Shown: positions 37,864 to 46,843 of the stretch, one piece after another | Layout of the letters: each line of letters opens with the position of its first letter | Numbering within the stretch: the first letter of the stretch is position 1 | NCBI RefSeq assembly: GCF_000024025.1 | Contig: NC_013131.1 | Coordinates: 806,001-870,000, forward strand | From: Catenulispora acidiphila DSM 44928 | GTDB taxonomy: Bacteria; Actinomycetota; Actinomycetes; Streptomycetales; Catenulisporaceae | Direction of reading: 5' to 3' | Length of the DNA: 64,000 nucleotides | Translations under genes and position numbers: made by a program | The notes under the pieces: model-generated | What the model saw: only the letters and a program-made list of their open reading frames with translations | What the model was told of the DNA's origin: nothing | The model's database searches: none

Positions 37864-37891
37864 GGGACTTCATCCTGCGGGATGAGGTCCC
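37864..37891. terminator. Hairpin between ridA and the protein kinase gene
   Basis: 12-bp stem with one G-U pair (GGGACTTCATCC / GGATGAGGTCCC), 4-nt loop. Serves two convergent genes. Confidence 0.75.
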
Positions 37892-37900
37892 TGGACGCGC

Positions 37901-39571
37901 TCAGGGTGCTTTAGGGGTCGCAGCCTTCCTCTTTGTGTCGGCTTCGACGGCCCAGCCGATGGCGACGGTCATGATGCACGTGAGTGTTCCGGCGGATGCC
38001 CAGAGCGCGCCGATCGGCGGGAGCCAGGTGGTGTAGATCTCGGCGCCGGCGGCTTCCGCACAGAAGGCGGCGGCGCCGCCAGCGGCGAAGACGACGATGG
38101 CGACCACTACCGTCACAGTGGCGCCGACGGCGTTCGGGATCGCTTTCACGGCGGCGATGGCCCAGAGCGTCGCGGTGGTGATGACGATGAAGGCCGTCGG
38201 AGCGCTGACCCACCAGCCGGGGGAGTAGGCGCCCGTGGGCGAGCCGGTGCGTTTCTGGATGGCGACGCGGGCGTCTTGGTCGGTGAGGACCGGGTGCCAG
38301 GCGGCGGGGATCTCGGTGTGGTTGAGGGCGTAGGCGGCCAGACCGAGGAGGGCGAGCATGAGGACGAGGGTTGCTTTGGATTGCCAGGGTGATGTGGCTT
38401 TCGCAGGGGTTTGAGTTGTTGGGACTTTGTTCTTTTTCTTCTTATTGCGCTCGCCTTCTGACGACGCTGACGGTGCCGATTGGTTTGATTGTGCCGCTTG
38501 GGCTGATTGCGCGGCGCGGATGCCGCGGTTGTGCTGCAGGGCCCTGATGCGGTCCTCGGCGTGGAGGATCGCGGCGGCGGCGTTCGTCCGGATTGCTTTA
38601 GCGAGGAGGCCGCCGATTTCCTTTGTGCCGCCGCCTTTTTCGGGCGTTTCGAAGGGCTTGAAGGGGCGGGTGTAAGCGCGGGTCGAGCCGAAGGGCGTGG
38701 CTGTTCCGTCGGCGAGCTGTTCCGCGGCTTGCTGCACCATTTTCAGTGCGGCGTCGAGTTCGGGGCGGTGGGTCGGCTCCTTGTGCAGGAGTGCGCCGAG
38801 GAGCGGTTTGAGGGCTCCGGCGCGTTGCGGTTCCGGCGGGTCTTCGAGCAGGACGGCGGTGAGCGAGCCGGTGGGGGTGTCGCGGTGGAAGGGGGAGACG
38901 CCTTCGACTGCGTGGTACAGGGTCACGCCGAGGGAGAAGAGGTCGCTGGCGTACGTCGCCTCGTGGCCGCGTGCGCGTTCCGGCGCCATGTATTCGGCTG
39001 AGCCGAGGATGACGCCGGCGGTGGTGATGGAGGGGTCGGCGTCGTTCACCGCGATGCCGAAGTCGGTGAGGAGGACGTTGCCGTCGTCGGTGAGCATGAC
39101 GTTGGCGGGTTTGATGTCGCGGTGGACGACCTTCGCTGCCTGCGCCGCGCGAAGTGCTTGCAGGAGGGAGCCGACGAGGTAGACGGCGTCGGGTTCGGAG
39201 AGCGGGCCGGTGTCCTTGATGCGGTTCGCGAGCGTCTGTCCTTCGACGAGACGCATGACGATCCATGGGCCTTCGTCGTCCACGACGTCGTGGACTGCGA
39301 CCACGTTCGGGTGGTCGCGGAGCTTGGCGGCGTGCCGGGCTTCGCGGAGGGCGCGCTCGGTCTGGGCCGTCAGCTGCGATTGCGGTGCGTTGAGCGGCAT
39401 GCGGACCTGCTTGACCGCGACGTCGATGTCCAGCGACCGATCACGGGCCCGCCACACCTCCCCGAATCCGCCCTCGCCAAGCTTCGCGAGCAGCCGGTAG
39501 CGCCCGCCGACCGACCGCCCCGACCCCGTCTTTTCCGAGCCCGTCTTTTCCGGCCCCGCAGTCTTCGCCAC
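37901..39571 (-). CDS. Membrane Ser/Thr protein kinase (PknB-like, no PASTA)
   Basis: A 556-residue eukaryotic-type kinase. Gly-loop LGEGGFGEVW, ATP Lys54 (VAVKQV), catalytic loop VVHRDIKPANVML, DFG as LTDFGIA, APE as YMAPERARG. After the kinase domain (to about 300) comes a Lys/Gln/Ser-rich linker (QSAQAAQSNQSAPSASSEGERNKKKKNK). Then a TM helix (ATLVLMLALLGLAAYAL), a short extracytoplasmic loop, and three further TM helices. A polytopic C-terminus is unusual compared with PASTA kinases. GTG start with GGAGAGGG upstream. Confidence 0.94.
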   Translation of the reverse strand: MAKTAGPEKTGSEKTGSGRSVGGRYRLLAKLGEGGFGEVWRARDRSLDIDVAVKQVRMPLNAPQSQLTAQTERALREARHAAKLRDHPNVVAVHDVVDDEGPWIVMRLVEGQTLANRIKDTGPLSEPDAVYLVGSLLQALRAAQAAKVVHRDIKPANVMLTDDGNVLLTDFGIAVNDADPSITTAGVILGSAEYMAPERARGHEATYASDLFSLGVTLYHAVEGVSPFHRDTPTGSLTAVLLEDPPEPQRAGALKPLLGALLHKEPTHRPELDAALKMVQQAAEQLADGTATPFGSTRAYTRPFKPFETPEKGGGTKEIGGLLAKAIRTNAAAAILHAEDRIRALQHNRGIRAAQSAQAAQSNQSAPSASSEGERNKKKKNKVPTTQTPAKATSPWQSKATLVLMLALLGLAAYALNHTEIPAAWHPVLTDQDARVAIQKRTGSPTGAYSPGWWVSAPTAFIVITTATLWAIAAVKAIPNAVGATVTVVVAIVVFAAGGAAAFCAEAAGAEIYTTWLPPIGALWASAGTLTCIMTVAIGWAVEADTKRKAATPKAP

Positions 39572-39709
39572 GACGGCCCTCTCCCCGCTTGGGCGTGAGG
39601 CTACTCAGGAGGGGTCCCTTGACAGGTGAGGGCGATGGTGTTCGCTGGACGGCAATATCGTGACCACGGAGTGCCGAGGTTGATACAACGGCCGACTAGC
39701 GTCATCGGC

Positions 39710-40573
39710 ATGGGGGATCTACGAGCTTCGCGGCCGATGCCAGGACCGGATTCCGGTGCTTCTACCTTTGCCAAGGTGCTGACTTTCTTGGCGGTCGTGG
39801 CCGTTGCCGTGGTCGGACTCTTCATCTGGGGGATCCACCGCGAATTTCGCGACCACAGGCCCCCGGACGTGGCAAAGATCGCGCACTCGGCTCCGGTCCA
39901 GTCGGCCGACCACGACGCGACCGACGAGCTCAACGCGCGCGTCGCCGCACTGCCGCAGGGCCAGACCTGGCTGATCCCCGGGCCGACGGCGGTGCAGGAC
40001 CAGTGCCAGAGCATGTCCACCGGCGAGTTCACCACGGTCTGGCAGCCGGTGACGTGCCAGCGCACCATCACCGCCTACTACTCGTTCAATGGCGACTTCG
40101 TCCAGCGGATGGAGACCTGGGGAAAGGCACTCAACGCCGCCGGATGGGTCTCGCAATACGGTGGCGACGCGCTGGGCCAGCCCCTGGACTACTACAAGAA
40201 AATGGCCCACCAACCCGAACCGCAGGCGCCAAACCGCACCTACCTCGCGGACGACCTCCCCCCGTCAGAGCGGATGTGCCACCGCGAAACCGAAGCCCAC
40301 CCCCTCTGCCTCACCATCAGCTGGGCCGAACGCCCCCGCACCACAACCGCCCACACCCAGTATCAAGGCCCAGACATAACCGCCGCCGTGATCCAGCAAC
40401 AAAAGGTGGACCCGGCGGCAGTCGAGTCAACGGCCTACCCCCACGAGCAGTACCTCGCGATCGTCACCCTCACCGACACGTACTACGACGCCGACGCCGA
40501 CGCGCCAAGGCCCGCGCCGAGCCCGCTCACGACGTACACGCCGTGTTACAGCGGGAGCGGGACATGCAACTGA
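39710..40573 (+). CDS. Membrane-anchored hypothetical protein
   Basis: A 287-residue protein. A short cytoplasmic tail and one TM helix (VLTFLAVVAVAVVGLFIWGI) precede a long extracytoplasmic part. That part has five cysteines (VQDQCQSM, PVTCQRT, MCHRE, PLCLTI and CYSGSGTCN), so disulfides are likely. GDFVQRMETWGKALNAAGW and LTDTYYDADADAPRPAPSP are other visible segments. No recognised domain. Possibly a surface sensor. Confidence 0.65.
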   Translation: MGDLRASRPMPGPDSGASTFAKVLTFLAVVAVAVVGLFIWGIHREFRDHRPPDVAKIAHSAPVQSADHDATDELNARVAALPQGQTWLIPGPTAVQDQCQSMSTGEFTTVWQPVTCQRTITAYYSFNGDFVQRMETWGKALNAAGWVSQYGGDALGQPLDYYKKMAHQPEPQAPNRTYLADDLPPSERMCHRETEAHPLCLTISWAERPRTTTAHTQYQGPDITAAVIQQQKVDPAAVESTAYPHEQYLAIVTLTDTYYDADADAPRPAPSPLTTYTPCYSGSGTCN

Positions 40574-40808
40574 CCGCTTGCCTTGCGTTCGGCTGAGCCA
40601 GGCCGGCTCGCATGGCGCCGATGTGGGCCCGAAACCGCCGAGCGGGTGCGGTCGGTGCGGGCGGTGCGGGCGACGGGCTGCTGGCGGTCGAGCACCGACC
40701 ACCACGGCGAGTACCGCAGGGCTCGTAGATCTGGCGCAATCGCGGGGGGTGGATCTGGTGCGGTGGGCGTTTGGCCAGTACGTTCACGCCGTGCGTGGCT
40801 AGTGGTGG

Positions 40809-42875
40809 GTGGGCCGCCGGGGTGGGGGCTTTGGGTCTATGTGGGGGGTTGTTGTTGTGGGTGGTCGTGGGGTGCGTGGGTGCTTGGCGCTGTCGACGGT
40901 GGCGGCGGTGGTTGGTGGGGTTTCTTTGGCTGCGGGTGGGGAGGCTGGGGCGGCGGCTGGTCGGTTGGATGGGCGGATTGGGTTCGTTGACAGTGTCAAT
41001 GGGGGGTGGACTACTGCGAATGCGGATGGGTCCGACCGGCGGGTTGTGACGTTGTCGGGTGCTGGGTTGCCTGCTGGTGCGCGGGTGGTTTCGGTCAAGT
41101 ACTCGCCTGATGGCAGTGAGGCGGTCGTCAGTATTGGGAGCTTTGATGGGGCTTACTGGCTTGTTGATGCCAGTGGGCATGTGATTCGGCGGTTGCCGGA
41201 TGCGGTTGGCGGGCTGGATGGGTTCGCTTGGTCGGCGGATGGGAGCCGGCTGTATTCGTCGTCGCCTTTGGCTGTGCAGGATCCGGGGGCGACGTTGCCT
41301 ACGCCGCCGAGTCGGGTTGTTGTGCTGGGGGTGGCGGGGACGCAGTGGGCTGAGGTGCCGGGGCAGCCTGCGGGGTGTGATGACGGTGAGGCGACGGCGG
41401 CTCCGGATGGGCGGGTGGTGTTCGTGGCGAAGTGTCCGACGTCGGCCTCGTCGCAGTCGACCAGCCTTTATGAGCTGGATCCTGGTGCCGGGGCGGCTCG
41501 GCAGCTGTCTGTCGGCGGGGTGGATCCGCAGTTCTCGCCGGACGGCAGCCGGTTGAGCGTCGTCGTCACCGGGGCGAGCGGTCGGATGGGGCTGGCCGTC
41601 ATGGCGTTGCCGGCCTCGCAGGTCTTGGTGCCGCGGGTCATCGCGGATGCGGGCGTGCTGGAGGGCAACGACGACGTCACCGCCTGGTCTCCGGACGGAG
41701 CGCAGCTGCTGGTGCGCGCGGCTGAACCGGCGAGTGGAAGCGACTATCGCTACAGCATTCAGGTCGTCGACGCGCGCGTTGGCGGCGCTGACCGCACCGT
41801 CGCCAGCGAGACCGTCATGCCTTCCGCTGGCTTGTTCAGCCCGACATGGCAGGCGGCGACGGCGCCTGCGGCTGGACGTCCGATTCTCGATCGCATCGGG
41901 GGAGCCGACCGCACCGCTACCGCGATCGCCGCGTCGCAGTGGTCTTACGACACGGCGGGGACCGGTGGCCGGCAGGCGAACGTCGCCGTCCTCAGCCGAG
42001 ACGATGCCTTTGCTGACGCGCTCGCCGGTAATGCTTTGGCAGCGGAGAAGCGCGGCCCGCTGCTCCTGACCGCTACGCGCGGGCTGGACCCCCGAGTCGC
42101 TGCCGAGCTGAAGCGAGCTCTGGCTCCGGGCGCGATCGTCTACGTACTCGGCGGGCCGCAGGCGCTTGATTCCTCGATCGACGAGGCGGTGGGCAAGCTG
42201 GGATTCCAGCCGCAGCGGCTGGCCGGGCAGACCCGGTACGGCACCGCGGTCGCGATCGCGAAGGAGATCGCGCCGAACGGACCGCACACGGTCATGGTCG
42301 CCACCGGCGCCGACTTCCCCGACGCGCTGACCGCCGGAACCGCAGCCTCCCAGGACCTGGCCGGCGGCGTCGTGGTCCTGTCCGACGGCGGTTCGCTGCC
42401 CGCTGAGACTCGTGCCTACCTCGGTGGGATCGACCCGAGAAGGGCGAGCATCTACGGCGTCGGCGGGCAAGGGGTGGAGGCGCTGGCGTCGGCGCTGCCG
42501 GCATGGCGTGGTCTGGTCACCCCGCTGGCGGGTCGTGATCGCTTCGCGACCGCGTCCGCGGTGGCGCACAGCAAGCTGTTCGGCCTAGACGCCCCGGTCA
42601 CGATGGCGGGCGTCAGCACCGGTGAGATGTGGCCGGACGCGCTGGCCGGCGGCGCACTTCTGGGTGTGCAGCACGGTCCGTTGCTTCTCGCCGGTCCGAC
42701 GGGCCTCACCCCCGAAGAGACGGCGTTGCTGACTGCCAGTCACCTCACGGGTCTCGCCGTTTTCGGTGGCGTGGCGGCGGTACCTCCGGCGACTGCGGCT
42801 CAGGCGGGTGACGCTGCGTTCGGCGCCGGGGCTTGGAGCGAGGCTGTCGACCGGAAGGCGCCGACGCTGAGGTAA
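40809..42875 (+). CDS. Secreted protein: TolB-like beta-propeller plus three CWB2 cell-wall-binding repeats
   Basis: A 688-residue exported protein. Signal peptide: GRGVRGCLALSTVAAVVGGVSLAAGG, cleavage likely after GEAGAAA. Residues about 50-340 carry propeller motifs (VKYSPDGSEAVVS, FAWSADGSRLY, PQFSPDGSRLSVV, TAWSPDGAQLLV). Residues about 360-680 hold three CWB2 (cell wall binding repeat 2) units, each opening with RIGGADRTATAIAASQW, RLAGQTRYGTAVAIAKE, PLAGRDRFATASAVAHS. CWB2 anchors proteins to surface polymers. Codon use changes midway: T-ending codons in the propeller, C/G-ending in the CWB2 part, as if two modules of different origin were joined. Confidence 0.92.
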   Translation: MGRRGGGFGSMWGVVVVGGRGVRGCLALSTVAAVVGGVSLAAGGEAGAAAGRLDGRIGFVDSVNGGWTTANADGSDRRVVTLSGAGLPAGARVVSVKYSPDGSEAVVSIGSFDGAYWLVDASGHVIRRLPDAVGGLDGFAWSADGSRLYSSSPLAVQDPGATLPTPPSRVVVLGVAGTQWAEVPGQPAGCDDGEATAAPDGRVVFVAKCPTSASSQSTSLYELDPGAGAARQLSVGGVDPQFSPDGSRLSVVVTGASGRMGLAVMALPASQVLVPRVIADAGVLEGNDDVTAWSPDGAQLLVRAAEPASGSDYRYSIQVVDARVGGADRTVASETVMPSAGLFSPTWQAATAPAAGRPILDRIGGADRTATAIAASQWSYDTAGTGGRQANVAVLSRDDAFADALAGNALAAEKRGPLLLTATRGLDPRVAAELKRALAPGAIVYVLGGPQALDSSIDEAVGKLGFQPQRLAGQTRYGTAVAIAKEIAPNGPHTVMVATGADFPDALTAGTAASQDLAGGVVVLSDGGSLPAETRAYLGGIDPRRASIYGVGGQGVEALASALPAWRGLVTPLAGRDRFATASAVAHSKLFGLDAPVTMAGVSTGEMWPDALAGGALLGVQHGPLLLAGPTGLTPEETALLTASHLTGLAVFGGVAAVPPATAAQAGDAAFGAGAWSEAVDRKAPTLR

Positions 42876-43061
42876 TGAGGCAGTGAGAAAGTCAGGCAGT
42901 GAGGCAATAAGAGAGTGAGGCAGGGCTAGCGAAGCCCGGAGTCACAGAGAGCAACTTCTGGTCAAGGCCAGCGCCTCCCGCACCGTGATCCAAGGACCGG
43001 TTAGTATTGGTGCTGTCGTCAATAGCGTCAGCATGATGCTGGAGGCGCAAGACTCGCTGGC

Positions 43062-44279
43062 TTAAGCAGCACCCTGGTTTTGCCGGCGTCTGACCGCCGC
43101 TTTCCACTTCGTGACGATCTCCGAAGCCAGGAAGGCGGCGGTCGCGACGCATACCGACAGCAGCGTCCACATCGCGCCCCAGGCGGCGCCGGCGCCGGTG
43201 CCGACGAGGAGCACCGCGGCCGCGCCGACCAGCCAGCGCGAGGCGCCGGACCATTCGCTGACCCTGCGGAGCAGGGCCATGGCGGTCAGGAATCCGGCTA
43301 CCGGGACCGCCAGCATCAGGGCCATGACGGTGTGGCTCAGTGCTCCGCCGCCGCGCGCCACCTGGTCCAGCAGGGCTGCCAGGGTGCCGCCGATCGCGGT
43401 GAGGGTGCCGTAGATGAAGTAGTGGCCGTAGCCCCAGACGAAGGTGATGCGGACGCGCGTCAGGTCGAACTCGCCGAGGAAGCCGAAGTACAGCCACCAC
43501 AGGCAGAAGGCCAGGACGCCCGCGCTGATCGCGCCGACCATCAGGGTCGCGAGGTGCTGGTGGTCCGACAGCGCGGTGTTGAAGGCCTCTGAGGCGACCA
43601 GGACCATCTCGCCGAGGATGATGATCGTGAACAATCCGTAGCGTTCCTCGACGTGCTCGGAGTGCGGCAGGGGTGCTCCCTCCGCTGCCTCTGCCCACGC
43701 CGGGACCAGCAGCTCGATGAGAGCTCCTAGTATGAAGAACGGGATGGTCTGCAGCGGGGTCAGGTCGCGGATGCCGAAGCCGAAGACGACCCAGCCGACT
43801 TGGACGCCCAGGATTCCGTACGCCCAGCGGTTGCAGAAGGGGCGCAGTTCGGGATTGGCGTGGCTGGCGCGCAGCCATTGCGCCGCCATCACCAGGCGGA
43901 TCATGACGTAGCAGCCCACGACGATGCGGAAGTCGTCGCTCTCGAACACGTACGGGATTCCCGAGGCGAGGCCGAGGGACGCCAGGAGCTGGACCAGGAC
44001 CAGCAAGCGGTAGGGCACGTCGTCGGGGTCGAAGAAGTTCGCAAACCAGGTGAAACCCATCCAGGCCCACCAGACGCCGAACATCATCTCGACGAAGGAG
44101 ATGATCCCGTGTTCCAGGTGGCCGTCGATCACCGCGTGGTGCCACTGCTGGGCGATCGTGCTGATCGTGACCACGAAGACCAGGTCGAAGAACAGCTCGA
44201 GCGTGGTGGCGGTGCGCCCCTGTTCGGTGGGGTCGCGCAGCAGGATCGGCCGGATCAGGACGACAGGGGTGGACGCCAT
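43062..44279 (-). CDS. Low-temperature requirement protein A (LtrA) family
   Basis: A 405-residue polytopic membrane protein with about 10 TM helices. TTLELFFDLVFVVTISTIAQ and WWAWMGFTWFANFFDPDD are the LtrA hallmark motifs; ERYGLFTIIILGEMVLVASEAF is the third. First identified in Listeria as needed for growth in the cold; biochemical role unknown. ATG 44279 chosen on family alignment. Monocistronic. Confidence 0.93.
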   Translation of the reverse strand: MASTPVVLIRPILLRDPTEQGRTATTLELFFDLVFVVTISTIAQQWHHAVIDGHLEHGIISFVEMMFGVWWAWMGFTWFANFFDPDDVPYRLLVLVQLLASLGLASGIPYVFESDDFRIVVGCYVMIRLVMAAQWLRASHANPELRPFCNRWAYGILGVQVGWVVFGFGIRDLTPLQTIPFFILGALIELLVPAWAEAAEGAPLPHSEHVEERYGLFTIIILGEMVLVASEAFNTALSDHQHLATLMVGAISAGVLAFCLWWLYFGFLGEFDLTRVRITFVWGYGHYFIYGTLTAIGGTLAALLDQVARGGGALSHTVMALMLAVPVAGFLTAMALLRRVSEWSGASRWLVGAAAVLLVGTGAGAAWGAMWTLLSVCVATAAFLASEIVTKWKAAVRRRQNQGAA

Positions 44280-44391
44280 AGCTGCATTAAAGAGCACGGA
44301 CGCCCCGTCGGGACGCAAGCGCTCTGCGTCGGGACGGGGCGTGCCGCATCAGCGCTCGGCGAGCGCTGGGTCAACCGTGTTCCGGTACTGC

Positions 44392-45297
44392 TCAGTACCA
44401 GCTGTGGGACTGCCAGAAGGACCAGGCGCCGCACGGCGAGCCGTAGCGCGAGTCCATGTACGACAGCACCCACTTGATCTGGGTGGTCGGGTTGTTCTCC
44501 CAGTCCGACCCCGCCGAGGCCATCTTGCTGCCCGGCAGCGCCTGCCCGAGGCCGTACGCGCCCGAGGAGGGGTTGGTCGCGTGCACGTTCCAGCCCGACT
44601 CCCGCTCGACGATGTTCGCGAAGCACGCGAACTGGCCGGAGGGCACGATCGACTGGGCGATCGCGTACGCCGAACCGTACGAGCCGCTGGGCGTCGTCGG
44701 CTTCTGCGTCGGTGTCTTGGTCGGCGTCGGCGTCGACGTCGGTTTCGACGAAGTGCTCGAGGTCGCGCTCGGCAGCGGCTGGCGCTGCTGGTCGCGGTTC
44801 GCGGCGGCGGCCGCGGCGGCGCGCTGGTCGGCGGCGGCCTTGTCGGCTGCCGCCTTCTGCGCGGCGGCCTTGGCGGCGGCATCGGCTGCCGCCTTGTCCG
44901 CTGCGGCCTTCGCCGCGGCGTCCGCTGCCGCCTTGTCCGCGGCTGCCTTGTCTGCCGCCGCCTTCTCGGCTGCGGCCTTGGCGGCGGCGTCGGCCTGCGC
45001 CTTGTCGGACGCGGCCTTCTCCTCGGCCGCGAACTGCGCGGCTGCCACCTGCTTGTTGTGATTCGAGACGTCGTTCGCGTGGACCGCGTACGTGCTGCCC
45101 GCGCCTGCCAGGACCATTGTTCCCGCTGCGGCGACCGCGGCTATTCGGGAGGTCTTGGTGGGGAGCCTGGCGGTCATGAACGACAGGGTCTTGCTTGCCG
45201 CTGTGGACGCGGCGCCCGCGATCCCGGATTTCGGGTCCTGCGAGGTGGGGTTGTGCTCGGGGTCGTGCTCGTGCTCAGAGCCGGTATGGCTGGACAA
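44392..45297 (-). CDS. Secreted peptidoglycan hydrolase, transglycosylase-like (SLT/APF), Ala/Lys-rich linker
   Basis: About 301 residues. TTG 45297 is proposed because GAAAGG lies 6 nt upstream; ATG 45177 (MTARLPTKTSRIAAVAAAGTMV) is the alternative. A signal peptide ends near AGAGSTYAVHA. A helical linker of about 80 residues has repeats of AAADKAAADAAAK type. A Pro/Thr/Ser hinge (PTSTPTPTKTPTQKPTTP) follows. The C-terminal catalytic domain has IVERESGWNVHATNPSSGAYGLGQALPGSKM with the catalytic Glu in RESGW, then WVLSYMDSRYGSPCGAWSFWQS, the actinobacterial APF/Rpf-like lysozyme fold. Paralogous in plan to the next gene. Confidence 0.88.
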   Translation of the reverse strand: MSSHTGSEHEHDPEHNPTSQDPKSGIAGAASTAASKTLSFMTARLPTKTSRIAAVAAAGTMVLAGAGSTYAVHANDVSNHNKQVAAAQFAAEEKAASDKAQADAAAKAAAEKAAADKAAADKAAADAAAKAAADKAAADAAAKAAAQKAAADKAAADQRAAAAAAANRDQQRQPLPSATSSTSSKPTSTPTPTKTPTQKPTTPSGSYGSAYAIAQSIVPSGQFACFANIVERESGWNVHATNPSSGAYGLGQALPGSKMASAGSDWENNPTTQIKWVLSYMDSRYGSPCGAWSFWQSHSWY

Positions 45298-45470
45298 GAG
45301 GTGCCTTTCGCAGTGCCTCACCCCTTTTCGACGGCCGTTTCCGCACAGCAGCGGATTCGTCCGCGGCGTGTGGGAAGAGACGGCCGGCTCCCTCATGGAG
45401 CGGCGCATGGGCGAACGGACAGGCGGCACCGTCGCCACCCCATCCACCCTCCGGTGGATCGATATCCGTC

Positions 45471-45485
45471 AAGGACCTTGGTCCC
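45471..45485. promoter_or_regulatory. Palindromic motif shared by both hydrolase upstream regions (1)
   Basis: AAGGACCTTGGTCCC; minus-strand reading GGGACCAAGGTCC. A close variant lies at 46754. Resembles DosR/OsdR-type boxes in general form, but that identification is inference. Confidence 0.35.
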
Positions 45486-45507
45486 GCGAGCCCGAGCGCG
45501 GGGTCTT

Positions 45508-45562
45508 CCAAAAATCGACCCTCTCCCGGAAGTGAGATCGAACTCAAGCCGGGAGAGGGTCG
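45508..45562 (-). terminator. Intrinsic terminator of the upstream hydrolase gene
   Basis: Perfect 14-bp stem (CGACCCTCTCCCGG 45516-45529 with 45549-45562), 19-nt loop, followed on the minus strand by ATTTTTGG: a classic rho-independent terminator about 75 bp after the 45639 stop. Confidence 0.88.
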
Positions 45563-45638
45563 GGAAAATCACAGTGCATTGAGTTATGTGTCGGTCACCG
45601 TCTGGGACGGTGACCGGTCAGTGCCGGTTTCTGTCGGC

Positions 45639-46538
45639 TTAGTAGCCGACCCAGCAGGAGCCGCCGCAACGCTGAGCGACCACGTTGTCCAGCGAACCGT
45701 AGGTCGCCGCGGCGTACCGGGCGCCGGCGATGATGTTGTCGACCGGGTTGTAGATGTTGCCGTGGCCCGAGAGCTTGAAGGCGTTGAACGTCGGCTGGAT
45801 CACCTGGAGCAGACCGATGGACGGGGTGCCCTTGGCGGCGTTGGAGTCCCAGCCGTTGACGGCGCTCGGGTTGCCCGCGGACTCGTGCATCGCGGCCTGG
45901 TAGACGGCGTTGTAGGAGGTCGGGGTGCCGTTGGCGTCCAGGATGGCGACGGCCTGCTTGATCCAGCCGTCCAGGTTGTTGGCGTAAGAAGGAGCCGCGG
46001 GGGCGGCCTTGGCGGCGGCAGCCTTCGCGGCGGCGGCCTTCGCGGCGGCAGCCCGCTGGGTCGCGGCCTTGGCAGCGGCGGCCTTGTCGGCAGCAGCCTT
46101 GTCCGCGGCGGTCTTCTCAGCAGCAGCCTTCTGCGCGGCGGCCTTGGTGGCGGCGTCGGCAGCGGCCTTGTCGGCGGCAGCCTTGTCCGCGGCGGCCTTG
46201 TCAGCGGCCGTCTTCGCCGCGGCGTCCGCGGCGGCCTTGTCGGTGGCGGCCTTCTGAGCGGCGGCCTGGGCGGCGGCGGCAGTGTCGGGCAGGGCGGCGC
46301 GCTGCGCGCTGCGGTTGGCGGCGTCGGCGGCGGCCGCGCGCTGGGCCACGGCGTCCTGGTCGGACTTCGTGGAGATCGCGGCGGCGCTGACGACGGCCTT
46401 GTCGGACTTGGCGGACGAGGCGTGGGCGGCCACACCGGTGGCGACGAAGGCGCCGGTGACGGCGAGAGCGCCGGTGATGGCCAGGGCCTTCGTCCGGGAA
46501 ATACGCATACCGGACACAGAATTCCGCACGGAGAACAA
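45639..46538 (-). CDS. Secreted transglycosylase (SLT domain) with Ala/Lys coiled-coil linker
   Basis: A 299-residue exported protein. TTG start 46538 with GGAAGG 6 nt upstream. Signal peptide RTKALAITGALAVTGAFVATGVAAHA. Residues about 75-185 are an extreme Ala/Lys/Asp repeat (AAADKAAADKAAADAATK, KAAAAKAAAAKAAAAKAA), expected to be a long helix or coiled coil spanning the wall. C-terminal SLT domain: YNAVYQAAMHESAGNPSAVNGWDSNAAKGTPSIGLLQVIQPTFNAFK with catalytic Glu in HESAG; a terminal CGGSCW disulfide is likely. Confidence 0.9.
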   Translation of the reverse strand: MFSVRNSVSGMRISRTKALAITGALAVTGAFVATGVAAHASSAKSDKAVVSAAAISTKSDQDAVAQRAAAADAANRSAQRAALPDTAAAAQAAAQKAATDKAAADAAAKTAADKAAADKAAADKAAADAATKAAAQKAAAEKTAADKAAADKAAAAKAATQRAAAAKAAAAKAAAAKAAPAAPSYANNLDGWIKQAVAILDANGTPTSYNAVYQAAMHESAGNPSAVNGWDSNAAKGTPSIGLLQVIQPTFNAFKLSGHGNIYNPVDNIIAGARYAAATYGSLDNVVAQRCGGSCWVGY

Positions 46539-46696
46539 AGGGAGCCTTCCGAAGTGGGTTCACCCCGCTGCGGCTCGACACACACGCCTGGTAGCAGGCA
46601 GTGATGCTGCGCTGACTCGTCGGAGTCATTGCAGTCGAGTGCGAAAGTCGAGCCGGGAAAACTCCCTGTTCTCGCTTCCGGCGCCGGCGGCCGTGA

Positions 46697-46759
46697 GGCC
46701 CTGGATCGTCGAATGCGATTGCCAGACGCGGGGTCTTACGCATTCGACGATGCAGGGCC
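46697..46759. promoter_or_regulatory. Very stable hairpin in the hydrolase upstream region
   Basis: 21-bp arms with one mismatch (46697-46717 and 46739-46759) and a 21-nt loop. On the minus strand it sits between phoH and the hydrolase TTG, so it can be the phoH terminator or part of the hydrolase 5' UTR. On the plus strand it is followed by TTTGGTCCCTTTT. Confidence 0.6.
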
Positions 46760-46769
46760 TTTGGTCCCT
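46754..46769. promoter_or_regulatory. Palindromic motif shared by both hydrolase upstream regions (2)
   Basis: AGGGCCTTTGGTCCCT, minus-strand GGGACCAAAGGCCCT; compare 45471-45485. It overlaps the outer base of the stable hairpin. Confidence 0.35.
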
Positions 46770-46843
46770 TTTCAACTCAATCGGGCGTGTCCTGCGTCAC
46801 AGTGAACGCAGCGTGATACCCCCAGCACGAGGGGGGTCCGCAG

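Noticed and set aside
40527-42569. 680-codon minus-strand frame opposite the CWB2 gene
   Set aside because: Shadow; CWB2 and propeller motifs on the plus strand decide.
45298-45515. c-di-AMP (ydaO) riboswitch upstream of a cell-wall hydrolase
   Set aside because: Expected in actinomycetes before such genes, but the conserved core near ACCCGUCAGCUAACCC is absent here and also upstream of the second hydrolase.
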